A stretch of 62,953 nt of DNA from CAZBAF01 sp964490245 (GCA_964490245.1 CAZBAF010000007.1:1-62953), one strand, 5' to 3'. Shown: positions 6,861 to 15,425, numbered from the stretch's first letter. Numbers and translations are program-made. The notes: generated by a model not told the origin, from the letters alone.

Positions 6861-8081
6861 ATGAAGTCACTTCTTATACTTGGGCGGCAGCCGGCACTGG
6901 GCCTGGCCGAACTGGAAAGCCTGTTTGGGGCCGCTAACCTCCGCCCGGTCGGATCAGAAGCCGCGCTGCTGGCCATTGATGCCGCCGAGGTACCCTTTGC
7001 CCGCCTGGGCGGCAGCGTAAAGCTGGCAAAAGTCCTGACCACCCTGGACACCACCAACTGGAAAGACATTGCCGCCTACCTGGCCAAAACCATTCCCGAT
7101 CACCTGCAACATGTGCCCGAGGGCAAACTGCGTCTGGGCCTAAGCACCTACGGCCTGCGCGTCCGTCCGCAAGAGATAAACGCCACCGGCCTAAGTCTCA
7201 AGAAAATCATCAAAGCCGAGGGCAGAAGCGTACGCGTCATCCCCAATAAAACCACTGCCCTCAACAGCGCCCAGGTTCTGCATAACCAACTGACCGGCCC
7301 GACCGGCTGGGAGCTGGTGCTGGTACGCCACGGCAACAAAACTATTCTTGCACAAACAGTTGCCGAACAGGATATAGAAGCCTACGCCAAACGAGACCAA
7401 AACCGTCCGGCACGCGATGCAAAAGTCGGCATGCTGCCGCCCAAGCTCGCCCAAGTGCTGGTCAATTTGGCCGTAGGCAAAATTGAGGAGAGAGAAGTTA
7501 GGAGTGAGGAGAGAGCTATTCTGGACCCCTTTTGCGGTACCGGAGTTTTGTTACAGGAAGCGATGCTTATAGGCTATCAGGCATACGGAACCGATATCGA
7601 ACCCCGTATGATTGATTACTCACGAAAGAACCTTGCATGGCTCAGTGATCAGTACCCCAAACGCCGCCACCCAAGTCCAGAACTTGAAGTCGGCGACGCC
7701 ACCACCCACACCTGGTCCTCTCTATTTACCAGCTACCACCTACCAACTACTGTATCTGTTGCCTGCGAGACTTATCTTGGAAAGCCCCTCACCTCCCTGC
7801 CGCCGCGCCATGTGCTTGATCCGATCATGGCCGAATGCGATGATATCCACGAAAAATTCCTGCGCAATATCGGTGATCAGATAAAACCCGGCACCCGCCT
7901 CTGCCTGGCTGTACCGGCTTGGCGGACAAAAAGTGGCTTCTTACACCTTAAAACGCTTGCAAAACTGGATGAATTAGGCTATACTCGTCAGAAGTTTGTT
8001 CACGCACGTAATGAGGAGCTGGTCTATCATCGCCCCGACCAGACCGTCGCCCGTGAACTGGTAGTTTTAGAAAAGCAATAA
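6861..8081 (+). CDS. TRM11-like RNA guanine-N2 methyltransferase
   Basis: 406 residues. The N-terminal half resembles a THUMP-type RNA-binding module (LILGRQPALGLAELESLFG; LRLGLSTYGLRVRP). The C-terminal half is a SAM-dependent methyltransferase with motif I ILDPFCGTGVLLQEA (near residue 222) and YGTDIEPRMIDYSRKN. Motif IV, usually DPPYG, reads ACETYLGKPL, a departure seen in TRM11-related proteins of candidate-phyla bacteria as far as I recall. The role is inferred as tRNA modification. Two tracts of purine- or pyrimidine-biased repeat-like DNA (7485-7515 and 7725-7751) lie in frame, the first in the linker before motif I. Confidence 0.78.
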   Translation: MKSLLILGRQPALGLAELESLFGAANLRPVGSEAALLAIDAAEVPFARLGGSVKLAKVLTTLDTTNWKDIAAYLAKTIPDHLQHVPEGKLRLGLSTYGLRVRPQEINATGLSLKKIIKAEGRSVRVIPNKTTALNSAQVLHNQLTGPTGWELVLVRHGNKTILAQTVAEQDIEAYAKRDQNRPARDAKVGMLPPKLAQVLVNLAVGKIEEREVRSEERAILDPFCGTGVLLQEAMLIGYQAYGTDIEPRMIDYSRKNLAWLSDQYPKRRHPSPELEVGDATTHTWSSLFTSYHLPTTVSVACETYLGKPLTSLPPRHVLDPIMAECDDIHEKFLRNIGDQIKPGTRLCLAVPAWRTKSGFLHLKTLAKLDELGYTRQKFVHARNEELVYHRPDQTVARELVVLEKQ

Positions 8082-8084
8082 CGT

Positions 8085-8242
8085 AAAATAACCACTGTTA
8101 AGCGGTTATTTTGAGACAAGGGTAATTTGCCCTTAGGTGAGGCTTCCATTTCGGAAACGTATTTTACGTACGATGGAGAAATGTCCTCGACTAAGGGGAA
8201 ATTACCACTCTCAAAATAAGTGCGCGCATAAAGGAACTATAG
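8085..8242 (+). ncRNA. Structured 5' leader upstream of rpmA (candidate regulatory RNA)
   Basis: The spacer before rpmA holds nested pairing visible by eye: 8106-8116 with 8209-8219 (11 bp, TTATTTTGAGA/TCTCAAAATAA), 8121-8128 with 8199-8206, 8130-8136 with 8191-8197, and 8139-8142 with 8185-8188. The apex can form small hairpins (8144-8156; 8157-8169) or pair 8147-8152 with 8178-8183. The outer strand 8104-8112 can instead pair with 8085-8093 (AAAATAACC/GGTTATTTT), so two exclusive folds exist, as in attenuators. UUAGGUGAGGCU at 8133-8144 resembles the 5' core of the M-box magnesium riboswitch, but the rest does not clearly fit. AAGGA at 8231 is the rpmA ribosome site. Confidence 0.55.
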
Positions 8243-8515
8243 ATGGCACATGTCAAAGCTGGCGGTACCGCCAAAAACATCCACAACAACCCCGGTCAAC
8301 GCCTGGGCGTTAAAGTATTTGGTGGCGAAAAGGTCACAACCGGCCAGGTTATCGTCCGCCAGGTTGGCCTGACCAAGCGCGCCGGCGTCGGCACCAAGCT
8401 CAGCCGCAACTTCACCATCCATGCTGACCGCGACGGCACCGTCGTTTACAACAAGCGCAAGGTCAAGACTTTCACCGGCCGCACCGTCTGGCGCACCGAA
8501 GTCACTGTTCAGTAA
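8243..8515 (+). CDS. rpmA: 50S ribosomal protein L27
   Basis: 90 residues with the conserved opening MAHVKAGGTAKN and QRLGVKVFGGEKVTTGQVIVRQ. The flexible N-terminus reaches towards the peptidyl-transferase centre in bacterial ribosomes. It starts directly with MAHVKAGG, so no N-terminal cleavage extension of the Firmicutes type is present. AAGGA lies seven bases upstream of the ATG. The usual partner rplU (L21) is not adjacent. A strong terminator follows. Confidence 0.93.
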   Translation: MAHVKAGGTAKNIHNNPGQRLGVKVFGGEKVTTGQVIVRQVGLTKRAGVGTKLSRNFTIHADRDGTVVYNKRKVKTFTGRTVWRTEVTVQ

Positions 8516-8530
8516 TTCCCTACGACTTAC

Positions 8531-8559
8531 AAAAAACCGGCTTATGCAGCCGGTTTTTA
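8531..8559 (+). terminator. Rho-independent terminator after rpmA
   Basis: Stem AAAAACCGGCT / AGCCGGTTTTT with a five-base loop and a T tract, 16 bases past the rpmA stop. The A and T tracts on both sides let it work in both directions, which suits the convergent FHA-transglutaminase gene. Confidence 0.88.
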
Positions 8560-8614
8560 CTTACCAAACTGCCTGCCCTAAAAGCGATACCGGTATAAAA
8601 TCGCACCAACACTT

Positions 8615-9958
8615 TTACTTGGGCACGTCTTTGCTGTCAATGATCCGCTGCGGCAATGTAGGCCTTACCTCTAATCCACTCAGTGTAACTATTGTGCTGC
8701 CCTGTTTGGCCTGACGGTATGTATCCCGCTCTTCCTTGCTCCTAAAATAACCCCAGTACTCGCGCCCACTCGGTTTTCTGTCTAATGTATCGGCAAGTTT
8801 ACCGACAAAATGCTGTGCTACATCTATGATATAGATTTCCCCGTCCGGTGCCATGTAGCGGCTCCATTCATGTGCCCCATAGCCTAAGTCGCTCTGGTTT
8901 ACCTCAGTGGTAAATTTTCCTCTGACGAGCCCTTGCTTGTATGCCTCGCCGCCTAGCCATGCAGCTGTCAGTGCCATATGGCGACAAACGCCCTTACCTG
9001 CAGCCAAGTAATTATTGAGCGCAGCCTTGCGGCTTTCAGGACTTGCCGACCTTACATCCTGTGCTTCTTTCTTTACAAACTCCAGATCATACTGCAAAGT
9101 TTCGTGTACAGAACGATAAATGGCTTTAAGAACATCCTCCTCCTGGATGTGTCCTCCCTGGCGCGCCGAAATTTCCTTATGTAAGTTTGCGACAAAAAGG
9201 TCACGTAGCTGATTAAATTCTTCAGGATATTTCTTGCTATCCACAACAATTGCCTCCTTACCGGCAACCCAGGAACGGATATCAACGTGCCCGTCAATTG
9301 GAAAAGTATCACGGCCTATGGTTGGACGACCGCCAAACTCACTTCTTCCACCGTCACTCTGCTCTTTAAGCAATCCGCGACGACGCGCAGCTTCTTCAGC
9401 GGATACTGTATGTGTGGCCGTGTAATCATACTTATCTTCGGGACTCACTTTTTTGCCCCGAAAGGCGCTTCCATTGGTTGAGGTGTCCTTGAGCTTAAGT
9501 CCTTCAGGTGTAAGTGTCACGGTGAGGTGCTTTCTTGAAATGTGCACATCATCGAGACTCCGCCCGCCCAAAGAGTGCATGTGAGCGCCTGAACCACGGC
9601 CAATTACGACTGACTCACTGGGGTTTAATGAGCGCCAGTGGCCTGTGGCTATAGACTGACCTTTCTCATCTTTAGCAAGTTCTACAAGAAATATTTTGCC
9701 TCGGGATGTGGTGCCTGAACGAACAAAGGCCATCTCTCCAAAAATACCTCCGTCACCCCCTATCGCTGCCTCACCAATAATTTCTATCTGTTCGCCATTC
9801 ATAGACTGACGCGGCAAGCCGATCTCCGCTGGATCATACAAACTACCCTGCGTGTCCAGTATTACCTCTTCATGGTGCAACGATTGAAGCTGCAGATCGC
9901 GGCGCGCTTCTGCCTGAAGAAGGGTTATTGGATTGAATTTTGGATCTGCTTCTGGCAT
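8615..9958 (-). CDS. FHA domain fused to a transglutaminase-like domain
   Basis: 447 residues, no signal peptide or membrane segment. A long N-terminal region (about 1-110) has no pattern I know. An FHA domain follows (about 112-175) with all key marks: VVIGRG, VHISRKHLTV and DTSTNGSAF, so it should bind phosphothreonine peptides. The C-terminal half is a transglutaminase-like fold with a Cys-His-Asp triad at about C325 (KGVCRHMALTAAWLGG), H363 (GAHEWSRY) and D379 (YIIDVAQHF), fitting protease or transglutaminase chemistry. The combination is unusual. The target is unknown; no serine/threonine kinase is visible in the window. Confidence 0.75.
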   Translation of the reverse strand: MPEADPKFNPITLLQAEARRDLQLQSLHHEEVILDTQGSLYDPAEIGLPRQSMNGEQIEIIGEAAIGGDGGIFGEMAFVRSGTTSRGKIFLVELAKDEKGQSIATGHWRSLNPSESVVIGRGSGAHMHSLGGRSLDDVHISRKHLTVTLTPEGLKLKDTSTNGSAFRGKKVSPEDKYDYTATHTVSAEEAARRRGLLKEQSDGGRSEFGGRPTIGRDTFPIDGHVDIRSWVAGKEAIVVDSKKYPEEFNQLRDLFVANLHKEISARQGGHIQEEDVLKAIYRSVHETLQYDLEFVKKEAQDVRSASPESRKAALNNYLAAGKGVCRHMALTAAWLGGEAYKQGLVRGKFTTEVNQSDLGYGAHEWSRYMAPDGEIYIIDVAQHFVGKLADTLDRKPSGREYWGYFRSKEERDTYRQAKQGSTIVTLSGLEVRPTLPQRIIDSKDVPK

Positions 9959-10037
9959 TTTTTATTTTATTTAAACAACTTTCATAATAGCATAATCTTT
10001 ATAATAAGTCAATATCTTGGTCGCAGCAAGGAAAAGC

Positions 10038-10059
10038 ACCCCTGGAATGAGGGGTTTTT
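10038..10059 (-). terminator. Hairpin downstream of the response regulator
   Basis: Stem ACCCCT / AGGGGT with a six-base loop, 17 bases past the end of the minus-strand response regulator. The T run is clearer on the plus strand (GGGGTTTTTG) and weaker on the minus strand (GCTTTT), so the call is moderate. Confidence 0.5.
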
Positions 10060-10075
10060 GGGTTGTGGCCGCTAA

Positions 10076-10486
10076 CTAAACGCCCAGGTGCAGTTTGACG
10101 CGTTCGATAACGTCCGCAATCACTACCTGTGATTTGACCAAGTAATCGTCAACACCCATTTCGGTCGCTTTTTGACGGTCGGCCTCCTGGCTGAGCGCTG
10201 TAAGGATAATGATCTTGATATTGACCGTCTCTGGCGTATTGCGCAGAATATCCAGCACATCAAAGCCGCTGACTTTTGGCATCATAACGTCCAGGATAAT
10301 CAGATCGGGCCGGAACTCCATGGCTGCCGCCAGCGCATCCTCGCCGTTGGGCACACGGCGCACCTCGAACCCCTCGGCGTCCAGGCGGGCGATATAGACC
10401 TGAGCCAGGCCTTCGTCATCTTCTACCAACAGAATTTTTTTGCGCTTTTGCGCCAAAGCAGCATCGGTGTTTTCTTCCATAAGCAT
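10076..10486 (-). CDS. Single-domain response regulator (CheY-like)
   Basis: A receiver domain with intact chemistry: acidic pair D23-D24 (LLVEDDE), phosphoacceptor D66 (IILDVMMP), T96 and K118 (numbered from ATG 10486). There is no output domain, so it must act through protein contacts. The frame extends upstream to TTG 10516, but that extension is hydrophobic and unlike receivers; ATG 10486 or 10480 is more likely. No ribosome site is clear. It lies directly after pyrG on the same strand. No competent histidine kinase is visible in the window. Confidence 0.82.
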   Translation of the reverse strand: MLMEENTDAALAQKRKKILLVEDDEGLAQVYIARLDAEGFEVRRVPNGEDALAAAMEFRPDLIILDVMMPKVSGFDVLDILRNTPETVNIKIIILTALSQEADRQKATEMGVDDYLVKSQVVIADVIERVKLHLGV

Positions 10487-10518
10487 AATGGTAACTGATA
10501 GTAGCCAAAGTAGCAACT

Positions 10519-12117
10519 TTACAGCAAGGCGGACACAAAGCCGACGAACAACGGATGCGGGCGGTTGGGTCGTGACTTAAACTCGGGATGGAACTGGCTG
10601 GCCATAAAGAACGGGTGATCAATACCCTCGATGATCTCGACCAAGTGATTATCAGGACTGGTGCCGCTGGCGCGAATACCCCATGATTCGTACTGGTCGC
10701 GGTAGTCATTGTTGCATTCGTAGCGGTGACGGTGTCGTTCGGCAACCATATCCTGGCCGTACAGCGCCCGCGCCCGGCTGCCGCGCTGCAGCTTACAATC
10801 ATAATTGCCCAGCCGCATGGTACCGCCGGTGTTTTCTTTGCCGACCTGATCGTTCATGGTGGCGATGACCAGATCAGAGGCCTTTGGATCAAGCTCTTTT
10901 GAATTGGCACCGGTCAGACCGGCATTGCGGGCCGCGGCAATAACCGCCATCTGCAGCCCCAGACACAAACCCAGGTACGGAACCTTGTGCTTCAGCGCAT
11001 ACTGGGCCGCCCGTATCTTGCCCTCAAGCCCGCGATTACCAAAACCGCCGGGCACCACCACACCATCCAGCCCCTTAAGCGACTTGATCACATCGGCTTC
11101 AGTGTGCAGTTGCTCGGCGTCAACCCATACCAGTTCGGGCTTAATACGATGATGCCATGCCGCGGCATACAATGCTTCAAATACCGACATATAGGTATCC
11201 TGATTGTTGAGATACTTTGCGACAATGCCGATACGCACCGTCCTTTGATGGCCATTCTTGGCACGTTCTACAACCCTGCGCCATTCCTTAAGATCGGCCT
11301 TGCCGGCCTTAAGACCCAGCTTACGCACAATCACATCATCAATGTCCTTTGCCTCAAGCGTCAGCGGCACTTCATAAATAGTCTCGGCGTTCGACAGTAG
11401 AACAATGGCGTCTTTATCAACACCGCTATATAGACTCAGCTTGTTGATGAGCCCCGAGGGCGCCACACCCTCCGAGCGTGCCACCAGCACATCCGGCACA
11501 ATACCCAAGCCCCGCAGTTCGCGGACCGCATTCTGGGCCGGCTTGGTCTTAAACTCCTTGCTTGCACCCAGATACGGCATGTACACCACATGGACAAACA
11601 GGCAGTTCTCACGCCCGACCCGCATGGCCAGCTCACGGATGGCCTCTATAAAGCTCAGACCCTCATAGTCGCCGACTGTGCCGCCGATCTCAACGATGTG
11701 CACGTCAAAACCCTCTGCTGTGGCCTGGATCTCGTCCTGAATGGCAGAGGTTACATGCGGTATAAACTGCACAGTTTTGCCTAAATATTTACCCGACCGC
11801 TCGTCAGCGATGACCCGCTGCAGCACGCGGCCGCTCATAAACGAGCTGGCCTGCGTCAGCTCAATGTCCAAAAACCGCTCGTAATGACCCAGGTCAAGAT
11901 CGGTCTCGGCGCCGTCTTTGGTGACAAAACATTCGCCGTGCTCGGCCGGGTTGAGCGTGCCGGCATCGACGTTCAGATACGGATCACACTTTTGGATGTT
12001 AACAGAAAGCCCGCGGGATTTAAGCAACCGGCCGATTGAGGCGGCGGTAATACCCTTTCCTACACCGGAAAGCACTCCACCCGTCACAAACACATATTTA
12101 GTCGGCCGCTTTGCCAC
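10519..12117 (-). CDS. pyrG: CTP synthase
   Basis: 532 residues, normal length. It converts UTP to CTP using ATP and glutamine. The N-terminal synthetase domain opens KYVFVTGGVLSGVGKGITAA, and QKCDPYLNVDAGTLNP and HGECFVTKDGAETDLDLGHY are unmistakable. The C-terminal class I glutamine amidotransferase has the nucleophile elbow YLGLCLGLQMAV and the late HPEFKSRP. It is the only clear nucleotide-metabolism enzyme in the window, fitting a cell that imports most precursors. Confidence 0.96.
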   Translation of the reverse strand: MAKRPTKYVFVTGGVLSGVGKGITAASIGRLLKSRGLSVNIQKCDPYLNVDAGTLNPAEHGECFVTKDGAETDLDLGHYERFLDIELTQASSFMSGRVLQRVIADERSGKYLGKTVQFIPHVTSAIQDEIQATAEGFDVHIVEIGGTVGDYEGLSFIEAIRELAMRVGRENCLFVHVVYMPYLGASKEFKTKPAQNAVRELRGLGIVPDVLVARSEGVAPSGLINKLSLYSGVDKDAIVLLSNAETIYEVPLTLEAKDIDDVIVRKLGLKAGKADLKEWRRVVERAKNGHQRTVRIGIVAKYLNNQDTYMSVFEALYAAAWHHRIKPELVWVDAEQLHTEADVIKSLKGLDGVVVPGGFGNRGLEGKIRAAQYALKHKVPYLGLCLGLQMAVIAAARNAGLTGANSKELDPKASDLVIATMNDQVGKENTGGTMRLGNYDCKLQRGSRARALYGQDMVAERHRHRYECNNDYRDQYESWGIRASGTSPDNHLVEIIEGIDHPFFMASQFHPEFKSRPNRPHPLFVGFVSALL

Positions 12118-12183
12118 CTCTCTTATTTCTCCCCTTTTCTACAAAAAATACTAACACAGCACTGCAGAAAAAGCTAAAGATTG

Positions 12184-12813
12184 CTAGGACAGTAGTTCAG
12201 TCGCTGGCTGCATGATGCCAGTTATCGCTGCACCAAACTTGACGGCGCGGCGCTCATTTCTCATATGATGTTCTTCCATGGAATCAAGCCATCTGCTTTC
12301 ATCGTCCCAGAACTGACTTTCTTCCAGAGGCGCACCCTGCCACACAACAGCAGGGCTGTCATCTGAGCGCCTAAAAAGAGCATTACCGCCGCCGGATGTT
12401 AGCGTACGCCGAACGCACAGATACCTATGGAACGGGCCTGAACCATCGGGCGGAGTAAGGATCTCATACTCTTCCGCTCCATGGACGATAGTATATTGGC
12501 CATCTCTTTGCATCATTTTGTTTGCTCTTTCTCTTTGCCTGAACATTTCTTCCGGAGACTTGGGTTTATTGCTTGCACGCAGCACTGTTAAGGGCCGCTG
12601 CTCATCAGCAGCCAGGACATGCTCGTGAGCAAACTCCGACTTTGGCATACGACTGTCAGTTTCGACCTCAAAGCCATTGATCTTGAACAATAGCCTCATA
12701 AAGTAGTAGATGTCCCACTTTGTTGCAACCTCAAGTCGAGGACTGAATTCGGGAACCTGCAGACCCTCCCGGCCTTTTTTGATCTGTATGCCCCGACCTA
12801 ACACTTCAGCCAT
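12184..12813 (-). CDS. Hypothetical soluble protein
   Basis: 209 residues with no signal peptide or membrane segment and no motif I recognise. The middle is charged (SPEEMFRQRERANKMMQRDG), and the C-terminus is rich in acidic residues followed by a small hydrophobic end (VKFGAAITGIMQPATELL). It lies between pyrG and the CtpA-like protease on the same strand, with short gaps on both sides. ATG 12813 is preceded by GGAGGCGAG, a usable ribosome site. The function is unknown. Confidence 0.6.
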   Translation of the reverse strand: MAEVLGRGIQIKKGREGLQVPEFSPRLEVATKWDIYYFMRLLFKINGFEVETDSRMPKSEFAHEHVLAADEQRPLTVLRASNKPKSPEEMFRQRERANKMMQRDGQYTIVHGAEEYEILTPPDGSGPFHRYLCVRRTLTSGGGNALFRRSDDSPAVVWQGAPLEESQFWDDESRWLDSMEEHHMRNERRAVKFGAAITGIMQPATELLS

Positions 12814-12866
12814 ACTCGCCTCCTCTCTTTTGCAAAGTATTGTAGCGCAATATGTGCGAGGCGCAA

Positions 12867-14090
12867 CTACCGCTTTAAGGCGTTTTTGGCGGCGTCCAGC
12901 TGAGGATCACGGCCAGCGGTGATGTCGTCGGCTGTCAGCTCGACCGCTTCATCAGGGCTGATGCCCTCTTTATCTATGTTTTTGCCGCCAGGCGTAAACC
13001 AGCGCGCAATAGTGACCTTCAGCAGGCCGCCGTCGCGCAGGTTAATAGGCTGCTGCACGCTGCCCTTGCCAAAGCTCTGCTGGCCGATCAGAGTCGCAGC
13101 ATCGTTGTCGCTCAGCGCACCGGCGACTATCTCTGAGGCGCTGGCGCTGCCCTCGTTAATCAGTACGACTGTTTTTATGCCCTGCAGCGGTGTCCGGCCC
13201 CGCGCATTTATGGTTTTGATGACTACATTGTCGCGCCGCTCGGTCAAAACTGTTTTACTGCTGTCGAGCCACAGGCTGGACACATCAATGGCGCCCTCCA
13301 GATAGCCACCCGGATTGTTGCGCAGATCAAGTACAATCCCGCGCACATTGGCCGCCTTAAACCGGTCGGCCGCCTCGCGGGCCAACCGCACCGTATCATC
13401 GCCAAAGCGGCTGATGGTTATAATGCCGATGCCGTCCTCTATCTTGGTCTCGACGCTGGGTATGTCAATCTCTTCGCGGACAATCGGTATCTCAAGCACC
13501 TCGCTGCCGCGGACAATGGTCAGCGTTACTGTAGTGCCCTTTTCGCCCCGGATTTTGTCGACGGCCTGCGAGATAGTAATGTCATAGGCACTCTCACCGT
13601 CTATCTCGGCAATGATATCTTTGGGCCTGATCCCCGCCTTCTCGGCCGGGAAACCGGCAATCGGTGACACAATTATGATATTATTTTCGGCATCTTTGCC
13701 CAGCTGCGCACCAATGCCCTCAAACACGCCGTCTATGCCATCCTGAAACTCTTTAGCCGAGGCGGCGTCCAGATATTCGGTGTATGGATCGCCCGTCGAG
13801 CGTGCCAGACCTTCTTTAAGTCCTTCAAGCAGTTGCTGCTCGCTTAAATTACCATCAAAATTTTCGCGCAGTGATCTGTAGATTGTGTCGACACTGGAAT
13901 AATCCAGCCGTGCAGGCAAAGATGAATTGCCGGACACCGGACTGAACCGGCCCACCTGCAAGCGGCCACCGCCTGTCAGCCAGCCGGCCATAAATATAGC
14001 GATTACTCCAACCGACAGCCCGCCCAGACGCATAACTTTGGCAAATATCGTTGTCTTGCGCCGTTGCCGGCGCGGATTTTCTGTGTGCAC
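12867..14090 (-). CDS. S41 family C-terminal processing protease (CtpA/Prc-like)
   Basis: 407 residues. An N-terminal membrane anchor (about 21-42, LGGLSVGVIAIFMAGWLTGG) is followed by the S41 N-terminal helices, a PDZ domain (about 125-205, IGAQLGKDAENNIIIVSPIA) and the catalytic domain. The Ser/Lys dyad is in INEGSASASEIVAGAL and GQQSFGKGSVQ. In other bacteria such proteases trim or degrade cell-wall hydrolases. Here two CHAP hydrolases lie immediately upstream, so that role is a reasonable inference. The start is GTG 14090; a hairpin and a TACAAT -10 box precede it. Confidence 0.88.
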   Translation of the reverse strand: MHTENPRRQRRKTTIFAKVMRLGGLSVGVIAIFMAGWLTGGGRLQVGRFSPVSGNSSLPARLDYSSVDTIYRSLRENFDGNLSEQQLLEGLKEGLARSTGDPYTEYLDAASAKEFQDGIDGVFEGIGAQLGKDAENNIIIVSPIAGFPAEKAGIRPKDIIAEIDGESAYDITISQAVDKIRGEKGTTVTLTIVRGSEVLEIPIVREEIDIPSVETKIEDGIGIITISRFGDDTVRLAREAADRFKAANVRGIVLDLRNNPGGYLEGAIDVSSLWLDSSKTVLTERRDNVVIKTINARGRTPLQGIKTVVLINEGSASASEIVAGALSDNDAATLIGQQSFGKGSVQQPINLRDGGLLKVTIARWFTPGGKNIDKEGISPDEAVELTADDITAGRDPQLDAAKNALKR

Positions 14091-14100
14091 GCTGACCGCT

Positions 14101-14128
14101 ACCCTCTCTTAATTCAGAGGGTATTGTA
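14101..14128 (-). promoter_or_regulatory. -10 box and leader hairpin of the CtpA-like gene
   Basis: TACAAT on the minus strand at 14128-14123, followed immediately by the hairpin ACCCTCT / AGAGGGT (14122-14116 with 14107-14101). The hairpin's GAGGG lies near the position of a ribosome site for GTG 14090, so folding could hide it. The -35 is weak. Confidence 0.4.
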
Positions 14129-14151
14129 TCATGACCGGACTGTGCTTTTGC

Positions 14152-15354
14152 TTAGAACCGGATAAATACCAGTCCGGCAGTCGAGACATTGTAGGCTTCA
14201 GAGTATCGGCCGGTCCAGTCATGGTTAAACTGGCTAATGTTGATGGTGCCGTTCGGGTTAACCGACTCAACGTACATAACGTGACCCCAGACACCATTCT
14301 TTACCGCTACGTCACCGCGCTGGACATTATGCGGAGCGATATATTGTTTGCCGTAGACTTTGGCGTTGGCGGTATGCCAGAACGAATTGGCAGGCGTGTA
14401 GGTCTGATAGCGTGAACCCAGGCTGGCCCAGCCGTCATAGCCCCACTGCCAGGCGTTGCCGCGGCCGCCCCAGTAAGGCATCGTGCCGCCGATGCCGTCG
14501 GTTGCCACCATATAGGCCACATAGCTGACGCATTGCCGGTTGTACATGCCCCACGGGTCAACCATGGAGTCCATCGGCCGGTTACACAGATAAGCCGGAT
14601 AATTAGGGCCGCACTGGTCGACATTAGTCACGCCGCCGCCGAACAACCGGGCGTTTTCTATGGCCTGCTGACGCTTCAGCTCGCTGATGCGGGCCTGGTT
14701 TTCCTTCATCTTGTTATTGAACTCGCGCTGTTGGGCCTGGTTGTAGCCAAGCAGTCTGTTTTGCTCTGCCCTTTGCGCGGCGGTCTGGTCTTTCAGGTAC
14801 TGCTGTTCGGTGAGGATCTGTTCGATCTCGCGCTTTTTTGCCTGCAGCTCGGCCTTTAGCTGTGTAATGCGATCTACCGTGTTTTTGATCTTGTTCTTGA
14901 CGACGGTGCGGTACTGCTGTTTGTCCAGGTAGTCACTGAGGTTTTTGCTGGTGGCCAGCATCTCTATGGTGCTGATGTTGCCTTCCATGTACATGACCTT
15001 AATATTTTGGCCCAACAGATCGCGCTGCTTTGTCAGCTCCTGTTCTTTTGCCAGAATTTCATCCTCGATTGCCCTGCGCTCGCTATCCAGAATATCTATT
15101 TGCCGCTGGTACTCCTCTATTTGGGCAGTGAGCTTATTGATGGCGTCGCGGTAGTCAGCTGCTTCCATTTCGAGTGCGCTGACCTGCGCCTGCACCTGGC
15201 TGTTCTGGCGCGACAGCTCGTTGATCTGCTCCTGCAGACTTTGACCGCTGACCAAACGTACGCCGGCAAAAGAACCAACACTAAGCACCACAGCCATACT
15301 GATGATTGCGATCCGTTTGTGCACTGCCGGCTTCTGTTTAATCTGTTTTTTCAT
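14152..15354 (-). CDS. PcsB-like peptidoglycan hydrolase (coiled coil plus CHAP), copy 1
   Basis: 400 residues from ATG 15354. A signal or anchor (about 14-36) is followed by a long coiled coil (about 38-245) and a C-terminal CHAP domain with the catalytic Cys in RQCVSYVAYM and His in VWGHVMYVESV. The architecture is that of PcsB and related hydrolases activated by FtsEX during division, and ftsE and ftsX lie just upstream. The frame extends to TTG 15414, but that part overlaps a TTGCTT-17-TACAAT promoter, so ATG 15354 is preferred. It is a paralogue of the next gene and shares an 81-bp identical tract with it. Confidence 0.85.
   Translation of the reverse strand: MKKQIKQKPAVHKRIAIISMAVVLSVGSFAGVRLVSGQSLQEQINELSRQNSQVQAQVSALEMEAADYRDAINKLTAQIEEYQRQIDILDSERRAIEDEILAKEQELTKQRDLLGQNIKVMYMEGNISTIEMLATSKNLSDYLDKQQYRTVVKNKIKNTVDRITQLKAELQAKKREIEQILTEQQYLKDQTAAQRAEQNRLLGYNQAQQREFNNKMKENQARISELKRQQAIENARLFGGGVTNVDQCGPNYPAYLCNRPMDSMVDPWGMYNRQCVSYVAYMVATDGIGGTMPYWGGRGNAWQWGYDGWASLGSRYQTYTPANSFWHTANAKVYGKQYIAPHNVQRGDVAVKNGVWGHVMYVESVNPNGTINISQFNHDWTGRYSEAYNVSTAGLVFIRF
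14912..14992 (-). repeat. 81-bp exact repeat, copy A (inside CHAP gene 1)
   Basis: Identical base for base to 16108-16188. It encodes the coiled-coil segment YMEGNISTIEMLATSKNLSD followed by YLDKQQYRT. The flanking sequences of the two genes differ at many positions, including synonymous ones. Confidence 0.9.
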
Positions 15355-15385
15355 GATCGTTTTGATTTTTGTGGTCACTACTATT

Positions 15386-15414
15386 ATTGTAGCACATACC
15401 AGACAGAAAAGCAA
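15386..15414 (-). promoter_or_regulatory. Promoter of CHAP hydrolase copy 1
   Basis: TTGCTT (15414-15409), a 17-base spacer and TACAAT (15391-15386) with TGTG just upstream of the -10. It lies between the two hydrolase genes, so copy 1 can be expressed separately from copy 2 and ftsEX. Confidence 0.55.
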
Positions 15415-15425
15415 TATGTTTATGT

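Noticed and set aside
8085..8242. Firm M-box (magnesium riboswitch) call
   Set aside because: Only the 12-base UUAGGUGAGGCU core and a loose AUGGAGA match; the element is too short and precedes a ribosomal protein gene.
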